From Ruminococcus sp. YE71 (GTDB lineage: Bacteria; Bacillota; Clostridia; Oscillospirales; Ruminococcaceae), in assembly GCF_900119155.1 (NCBI RefSeq), contig NZ_FPIR01000025.1, forward strand, positions 1 to 43,452: DNA of 43,452 bases, in the 5' to 3' direction. Made by a program: the position numbers and the translations under genes. Under the pieces are notes generated by a model. The model was given only the letters and a program-made list of their open reading frames with translations, was not told where the DNA came from and searched no databases. Of the stretch, positions 39,269 to 43,452 are shown in pieces. Position 1 is the first letter of the stretch. The number at the start of each line of letters is the position of its first letter.

Positions 39269-40711
39269 CTAATAGTCACCGGTCTTAGTAGAATGCCTGC
39301 CGCCTTCTAATGTCACTTTATGGATCTCGAACTCATCGCTCACTGCCATGCCGGTATAGCGTGTCTGCGAATCCTTTCCGGTTACATAAGCATGGCATTT
39401 TCCGGGTTCATCCGGAGCGGCTGTAAAGGTATGGTCATCATCAGTTCCGTAGGTTATATTCAGTTTTGACAGATTAATTTTTCCAATACCTTCTAACGTG
39501 ACAGAAGAGACCATATTGTTTTCATTCAGCTCAACAACAGCGTCTGAAAGGTCATACTGAGCATCCTGGTCAATTTTTTCATAATACACCTTGACGTTTT
39601 TGATCTGCGTAATTGTTTCCATATCATCGTATAATACAAGCTCATCAACGTCATACTCAATATCGTCAGCAACTATTATACCGCCGGCTGCAAAATTATC
39701 ACACGACAGCTTTCCGTTAGAGATATCAAAAGAGTCTATATTGTCTATACCATCGCGTTTATATCCTATTGTATATTCGACCCTGGTTATCGTGTAACCC
39801 GATGCGACTCTGACGACCACCTCTTTATCTCCCAATTTGCCGACACGCAATCCGTCTTCATCAAACATGAAGCCTACTACTGTACAAATTGTGCCGGAAT
39901 AGGTCTGGGTAGTTTTTTTATTTGTGGTAGAAAATGTGTCGAAAGCTTCATACGGTTCCAGCGTGAATGTCTGCTGAACCTCGCCCTCATAATTGCCCTG
40001 ACCCGTGATAACGGCGGTGTAAGTGCCGGGTTCGGCAGGAGGATCTTCAAGCGGGGTATCGCCCTGCTTGTAGGAAACGGTGTAGTCTGTGGTCGCCGAA
40101 AGCGTGGTCTCGCCGACAACTACCGATGCAACGTCAGCGCTGTTGGTCGCCATTGTGACGGTGGTGTTTTCGGCGGTGAGGGTGGTTTTGGTCGATACCT
40201 CTTCATAAGTGATAACTGCGGAATTGACAATAATGCTACCCGATTCTACGTTATCAGCAGTTATAACGCACTCTGACGTGATATCTTCTATAACTATCTT
40301 TCGGTTGCTCGCACTGGTATCAGAGGATACAGTACCATTGCCCGAATATATCCTGATATTACTCGGAGTAATATAACCATATGCCCAAATAGCGTTAAAT
40401 TCAATTCGTTTGATTTTTACGCTTGGATCAGTAACAGATATAGTAATTCTGTTATCATATCCCTCATTGATTTTAACTCCAGACGCCTGAGATATGCTGC
40501 CAAAATTGCCTGAAATCGTTGCTTTGTCACCGACATTTGAGTTTGAAGTCAAAGAAATAGTCTCCGACGTTGTACTTTCATCATTATCCGCACTCGCCAC
40601 TAAAGCCGTCCAGCTCGTTACCGCCTGCGAAATAGGCTCAAAAGGCACCGAGCCTGTCACCATCGAGAGCGCCATGATACCGGCTGCTGCTCGTTTCCAA
40701 GAACTCCTCAT
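39269..40711 (-). CDS. Secreted protein with Ig-like repeats
   Basis: A 480-aa exported protein. The ATG at 40711 follows AAGGAGGATCATATC; a signal peptide with WKRAAAGIMALSMVTGSVPF follows, cleaved around the VASADND region. The rest is beta-rich: a domain with TLTAENTTVTMATNSADVASVVV, then VSYKQGDTPL and PGTYTAVITGQGNYEGEVQQTF, the pattern of bacterial Ig-like/MBG-type repeats, seen a second time near the C-terminus (APDEPGKCHAYVTGKDSQTRYTG). No dockerin, sortase signal or catalytic motif is visible. It ends abruptly after an EIHKVTLEGG motif, so it may be a shortened member of a larger surface-protein family. Confidence 0.7.
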   Translation of the reverse strand: MRSSWKRAAAGIMALSMVTGSVPFEPISQAVTSWTALVASADNDESTTSETISLTSNSNVGDKATISGNFGSISQASGVKINEGYDNRITISVTDPSVKIKRIEFNAIWAYGYITPSNIRIYSGNGTVSSDTSASNRKIVIEDITSECVITADNVESGSIIVNSAVITYEEVSTKTTLTAENTTVTMATNSADVASVVVGETTLSATTDYTVSYKQGDTPLEDPPAEPGTYTAVITGQGNYEGEVQQTFTLEPYEAFDTFSTTNKKTTQTYSGTICTVVGFMFDEDGLRVGKLGDKEVVVRVASGYTITRVEYTIGYKRDGIDNIDSFDISNGKLSCDNFAAGGIIVADDIEYDVDELVLYDDMETITQIKNVKVYYEKIDQDAQYDLSDAVVELNENNMVSSVTLEGIGKINLSKLNITYGTDDDHTFTAAPDEPGKCHAYVTGKDSQTRYTGMAVSDEFEIHKVTLEGGRHSTKTGDY

Positions 40712-40971
40712 GATATGATCCTCCTTTTTTATAATAAAATTCAAGCACACCCCGAAAAGCATATTATTTTTTTCGGGATGCGCAGTACTTACAATATTAC
40801 TAAAAAGATTACATTTTGTTCAAATCTTTTCGACAAATTTGTCATAATATACCGTGACATAATTTGTCAATACTTTTGCAATATATTTTATTCTTTTAAC
40901 AAAATTGGTTAAGCAAATCGGAGACGGACATAATTTATAAACGTTTTCGGAGGGCTTTACACAACAGAAAA

Positions 40972-41060
40972 CCGGCAGTTTCGTAAAGAAACTGCCGGGT
41001 GATAGGTCAGTAATAAACAACAAATCCGAACACCTTGTCGGTTATGAAGGTGTTCGGATT
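40972..41060. terminator. Two strong hairpins in tandem
   Basis: CCGGCAGTTTC/GAAACTGCCGG (40972-40998, perfect 11 bp) and AATCCGAACACCTT/AAGGTGTTCGGATT (41023-41060, perfect 14 bp). Neither follows a gene in the window. They lie just left of the tRNA-like scar, where terminators of the original tRNA-side transcripts would be. Confidence 0.6.
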
Positions 41061-41069
41061 ATGATTGAT

Positions 41070-41092
41070 TGGCTCCCCCTGTTGGACTCGAA
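41070..41092 (-). repeat. tRNA-Asn 3'-end fragment: probable attachment-site scar
   Basis: On the minus strand the 23 bases read as a tRNA tail: T loop TTCGAGT, T stem CCAAC, acceptor AGGGGGA, discriminator G and CCA. This matches the end of Clostridial tRNA-Asn as I remember it. The matching 5' part (GTTGG, anticodon arm, acceptor) is absent, so it is not a gene but the short repeat left by a tyrosine integrase. By the usual geometry the element would lie to the right and the intact tRNA beyond the window. Confidence 0.65.
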
Positions 41093-41200
41093 TTGTTATT
41101 CTTGTTTCCAACAAGCTTCAGTAACTGTCGCAAAAGCACGATATACCGCGCTTTTATAGTAACTTAGAACAATCGTTTTTAACTAACTTTATGTGGGTTT

Positions 41201-41231
41201 TAAAGACCAATAAAGACCAAATAAGTACCAA
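41201..41231. repeat. Tandem direct repeats beside the att scar
   Basis: TAAAGACCAA occurs twice in tandem (41201-41220), followed by ATAAGTACCAA. Short direct repeats about 110 bp from a core site are typical integrase arm-binding sites. The remaining 41093-41393 holds no gene. Confidence 0.45.
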
Positions 41232-41393
41232 GATGATGGCGTGTTCCGTTAATCCATTCTATAATTGTTCTAAATTATTCTATTCTTTGACAGAGATTTA
41301 ATTGAACAAGATACTAGTTATTAATCGCTCTTGCAGAATAGATAATAGTCATACAATCTGATCGAACTCCAGTTTCATATTTAACATTCACGT

Positions 41394-41486
41394 TTAGGTG
41401 TCACCCCTCTTGGCAGCTGCGAGCAGCGCAGCGGTGAAGAAACCGACAATTCCGCCGATCATCATTCCTATAACAAACTTTATCAT
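41394..41486 (-). CDS. DUF3789 membrane miniprotein, second copy
   Basis: 30 residues: MIKFVIGMMIGGIVGFFTAA and a short basic end. Same family as the one at 21545-21649: one transmembrane helix with GG motifs. An AGGAGG site lies just upstream. It follows the beta-lactamase-like gene on the same strand. Its presence next to the att scar suggests a leftover of a mobile element. Confidence 0.7.
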   Translation of the reverse strand: MIKFVIGMMIGGIVGFFTAALLAAAKRGDT

Positions 41487-41505
41487 CCTCTTATCCTCCT
41501 ATTAT

Positions 41506-42831
41506 TCATATGACCTTCCTATACGCTTTTCGGCTGACAGCATCAAGGCTGTCCAGCCGATTTTTTATGCTCAAAGGATAGTCACGGTCCGAATCGTATA
41601 GAGCATACTTTTCTTCCTTACTGCCAAACAGCAGCTTATCGAGATAGTATTCCACATAATCACGCTGGTGAAGGCTCTCGATATAGAGCAGAACGGGAAT
41701 GCCGCTGCAAAATGCAGTTTCACCCGGTTCGTTGGTAAGCACCGCGATCCCCAGACCGCTGATCGGGTCAAATTCAAGCGCAGCCGTACATCCGCCCGTA
41801 TTTCCGCCGTGTCCTAAAGTCTGCACCTTGCGCTGTTCCGTCCATAGACCGTGGCAGTTCTTTTCAACATCGGTATCGCCGTAGTATGATGTGGCTTTGA
41901 ACATCTCATCACGGGTGCTGTCATTCTCAAACAGCGGACAGTCCTCTGCCACAAATGCCTGACCGAATTTTGAAAGGTCTCCAAGCGTACTCATACACGA
42001 ACCTGCGGGAAAAAGCTGGACTGCATAGCGGCACTCGCCGTAATCCTCGTTGAATTTTTCGTCTTCATAGCGTCCATAGCATTTCAGTTCAGGGCGCTTT
42101 TCAGCTACCCATTCGTTGTCTTTCTGCTGAGGGTCAATCGAGGAATGCTCCATACCCAGCGGCTCAAAAATGTTCTCGTGAACGTAGGAAACATAGTCCT
42201 CGCCGTTTGTCTGCTCAACGATGTAAGCCGCCAGTGCCGTACTCCAGTTGGAATACACCGTGTATTCGCCCACATGGAACGCCTGCCAGCATTCGCAGGC
42301 TTTTACAGCGTCTTCAAGAGTATCATAAACATCATCGGGCGCTGCTTCCTGATTTTCGTAAAAGCTCTCCTGAAAGCCCGCATTGTGGCTCATCAGGTTT
42401 ATCATGGTTATCTTTTCGTCGGGGTACTGCAATTTGGTGAGAAAACCGTCGGGGAGATAATCGCGGATGTCTGCTTCAAGATCGATATTTCCTCGTTCCC
42501 ACTGCTGCATGACCGAAGTCCATACAAGCATTTTTGAGGTGCTTCCCCACTCGTAGACTGTATCCGAATTTGCGGCAATATCGTTCTCAATGTCCGCATA
42601 GCCGTAATATCCGTCATAAACAACTCCGTCCGCATCAAATACGCTTACTGCACACGAAGCAAGCCCTGCCTCACGTTCTTTTATGTAGCTGTCGATCCTG
42701 CTGCCGATGTCACTATAAGCGATTCCCGATGGAGTAGCTTTTTCCGCGTTTTCTGCCGAAGCAGTAACACCCGTTCCGAATGATGTTGCTGCAAGAATAA
42801 ATGCTGATAATGCCGATATAATTCTTTTCAT
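41506..42831 (-). CDS. Secreted serine beta-lactamase-like hydrolase (class C/CubicO type)
   Basis: A 441-aa protein. The ATG at 42831 has AAAGGAG upstream and is followed by a signal peptide (MKRIISALSAFILAATSF to VTASAE). The penicillin-binding fold shows S-T-S-K (WGSTSKM, nucleophile Ser), Y-S-N (VYSNWSTALA) and H-G-G-N-T-G-G for the KTG-type box. Such proteins are esterases or peptidases more often than antibiotic-degrading enzymes. Relatives commonly have several C-terminal membrane helices, absent here, so the protein is either a soluble form or cut short by the DNA change just downstream. The cell-surface location is inferred from the signal peptide. Confidence 0.82.
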   Translation of the reverse strand: MKRIISALSAFILAATSFGTGVTASAENAEKATPSGIAYSDIGSRIDSYIKEREAGLASCAVSVFDADGVVYDGYYGYADIENDIAANSDTVYEWGSTSKMLVWTSVMQQWERGNIDLEADIRDYLPDGFLTKLQYPDEKITMINLMSHNAGFQESFYENQEAAPDDVYDTLEDAVKACECWQAFHVGEYTVYSNWSTALAAYIVEQTNGEDYVSYVHENIFEPLGMEHSSIDPQQKDNEWVAEKRPELKCYGRYEDEKFNEDYGECRYAVQLFPAGSCMSTLGDLSKFGQAFVAEDCPLFENDSTRDEMFKATSYYGDTDVEKNCHGLWTEQRKVQTLGHGGNTGGCTAALEFDPISGLGIAVLTNEPGETAFCSGIPVLLYIESLHQRDYVEYYLDKLLFGSKEEKYALYDSDRDYPLSIKNRLDSLDAVSRKAYRKVI

Positions 42832-42857
42832 ATTGATTTCTCCTTTGGGCAGTGGTT

Positions 42858-42882
42858 TATCGTATGAATACATGATACGATA
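42858..42882. promoter_or_regulatory. Inverted repeat in the leader of the beta-lactamase-like gene
   Basis: TATCGTAT/ATACGATA (8 bp, 9-bp spacer) directly upstream of the AAAGGAG site. It could be an operator or a leader hairpin hiding the start. Confidence 0.4.
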
Positions 42883-42947
42883 GCTGCCTTACATGAAGAA
42901 TTGAATTGTATTACCCGAACATTAAATTATTGCAGGTGCATAATCAT

Positions 42948-42985
42948 AAGGACTTATCTCCGAGTAAACAGAGACAAGTCCTTAT
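42948..42985. terminator. Hairpin terminator
   Basis: AAGGACTTATCTC pairs with GAGACAAGTCCTT (one mismatch) around a 10-nt loop and is followed by ATATTTT on the plus strand. It separates the beta-lactamase-like gene from the broken reductase gene. Confidence 0.6.
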
Positions 42986-43039
42986 ATTTTCGGCTGTTAT
43001 TGTATAACCAACCGTCCAAGCTTTACCAAATAATCGTTG

Positions 43040-43255
43040 TTAAGGTGTTGCGTTCGGCACGCCGTTTAGGAGTTTCTGTCTGATATTCAGCATATCGTCA
43101 CGCTGTACGCAGTTACCCTCATAACCGCAGGAAACACAGCCCGTGCAGGGGTGAATATTTGCATGACAGACATCTATGATTTCGACATTGTGACCGCTTT
43201 CCTCTGCACCTTTTTTGAAGCTGTCCATAAGAATACTTGTTGAGCCTTCCGTCAC
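43040..43255 (-). pseudogene. Flavodoxin/NADPH-dependent FMN reductase fragment
   Basis: 71 codons match the start of a flavodoxin-family FMN reductase: EGSTSILMDSFKKGAEESGH, then VCHANIHPCTGCVSCGYEGNC and a DDMLNIRQK helix. The FMN phosphate loop (INGSPR) expected before EGST is missing and replaced by unrelated sequence at 43256 and beyond. The downstream half is lost after GVPNATP. A possible C-terminal piece (NNDYLVKLGRLVIQ) is readable in another frame. The CxxC pair resembles iron-sulfur flavoproteins. It is not functional. Confidence 0.65.
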
Positions 43256-43311
43256 ACGGTCACAGATGACATAGCCTTATGAACCGCCTCCTGCATACCG
43301 TCAACTGAACT

Positions 43312-43452
43312 TGTCAATCCCACTTGACACATTTTATTCGAACAGTTTTAAGCAGCAAGGCTTAAGCTGTCATAGTAGAGAGCTCTCTTGACAGCAGGCG
43401 GCAGTCCGCCGTTAGCGGTGCATATTCTCCGGTTAGCCCAGTAGCTCATGTA
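43312..43452 (-). mobile_element. Insertion-sequence end with transposase C-terminal fragment
   Basis: From the right edge a frame on the minus strand ends WANRRICTANGGLPPAVKRA, then LYYDSLSLAA and a stop at 43348-43350, the kind of C-terminus found in IS3-type OrfB proteins. Beyond the stop lies TGTCAA/TTGACA (43312-43329), probably part of the terminal inverted repeat. The insertion sits where the reductase gene lost its start. The gene continues outside the window. Confidence 0.55.

Noticed and set aside
40831-40842. GACAAATTTGTC palindrome upstream of the secreted Ig-like gene
   Set aside because: It could be an operator, but the region is so AT-rich that short palindromes are expected, and no clear promoter overlaps it.
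41506-42831. True antibiotic-resistance beta-lactamase
   Set aside because: The S-x-x-K, Y-S-N and H-G-G motifs are shared by many esterases and peptidases; nothing here shows antibiotic hydrolysis.

Overview
The window looks like chromosomal DNA of a rumen or gut Clostridium (Oscillospiraceae, Ruminococcus-like). It has secreted pectin-active enzymes with type I-like dockerins, Gram-positive signal peptides, strong AGGAGG ribosome binding sites, and mobile elements of the Tn4451/Tn5397/Tn1549 type. The species cannot be fixed from the sequence alone.

Layout. (1) 1-1576: the tail of an old conjugative element, whose NlpC/P60-like hydrolase gene is fused to the 3' end of an IS1182-type transposase. 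(2) 1708-13437: a pectin side-chain locus. It has an Abn2-like GH43 arabinanase, a three-part PL1 pectate lyase/dockerin/CE12 acetylesterase, two divergently transcribed AraC-type regulators (one with a periplasmic-binding-protein-like sensor), and a dockerin-bearing GH43 of the exo-galactanase type. An IS200/IS605 right-end relic lies between the first two enzymes. (3) 13561-14600: an orphan promoter and an orphan SUKH-3 immunity gene. (4) 14700-25869: mobile-element DNA. It holds an RSF1010-like (MOBQ) oriT, accessory mobilisation genes, a truncated serine recombinase, two candidate structured RNAs and a seven-hairpin array, a sigma-like factor, a MazF/PemK toxin with an overlapping 47-aa ORF, a DinG-type helicase, and three consecutive large-serine-recombinase genes of which the middle one lacks the catalytic domain. 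(5) 25943-28300: a second element of the Tn4451 type (tndX fragment, tnpW, coiled-coil protein, oriT, mobC). Its tndX-like gene is cut exactly where the neighbouring element ends, so the elements appear nested. No relaxase gene is visible beside either oriT. (6) 28311-39203: an AT-richer accessory island with a candidate PD-(D/E)xK nuclease, an XRE regulator divergent from a SLOG-family protein across a palindromic operator, and a compact five-gene operon. (7) 39269-43452: a secreted Ig-like protein, a tRNA-Asn 3'-end attachment-site scar with adjacent direct repeats, a DUF3789 mini-gene, a secreted serine beta-lactamase-like protein, a broken flavodoxin-family reductase and the end of an insertion sequence.

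The most interesting part is the operon at 31036-39152. It encodes a dynamin-like GTPase, a HerA/FtsK-type ATPase with a 200-residue Ser/Thr-rich insertion, a short polymorphic-toxin nuclease (Endonuclease NS_2) with no LXG delivery domain, its YezG-like immunity protein, and an AlbA_2-PD-(D/E)xK protein. It has one promoter, tight or overlapping junctions and one terminator. I know of no described system with this composition. It could be a toxin-export apparatus or an anti-phage/anti-plasmid system; the sequence alone does not decide.

The pectin enzymes fit together: arabinan and galactan side chains are trimmed by the GH43 enzymes, and the backbone is cut and deacetylated by the PL1/CE12 protein. 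Two of the three proteins can dock to a scaffoldin, and the central regulators probably respond to the released sugars.
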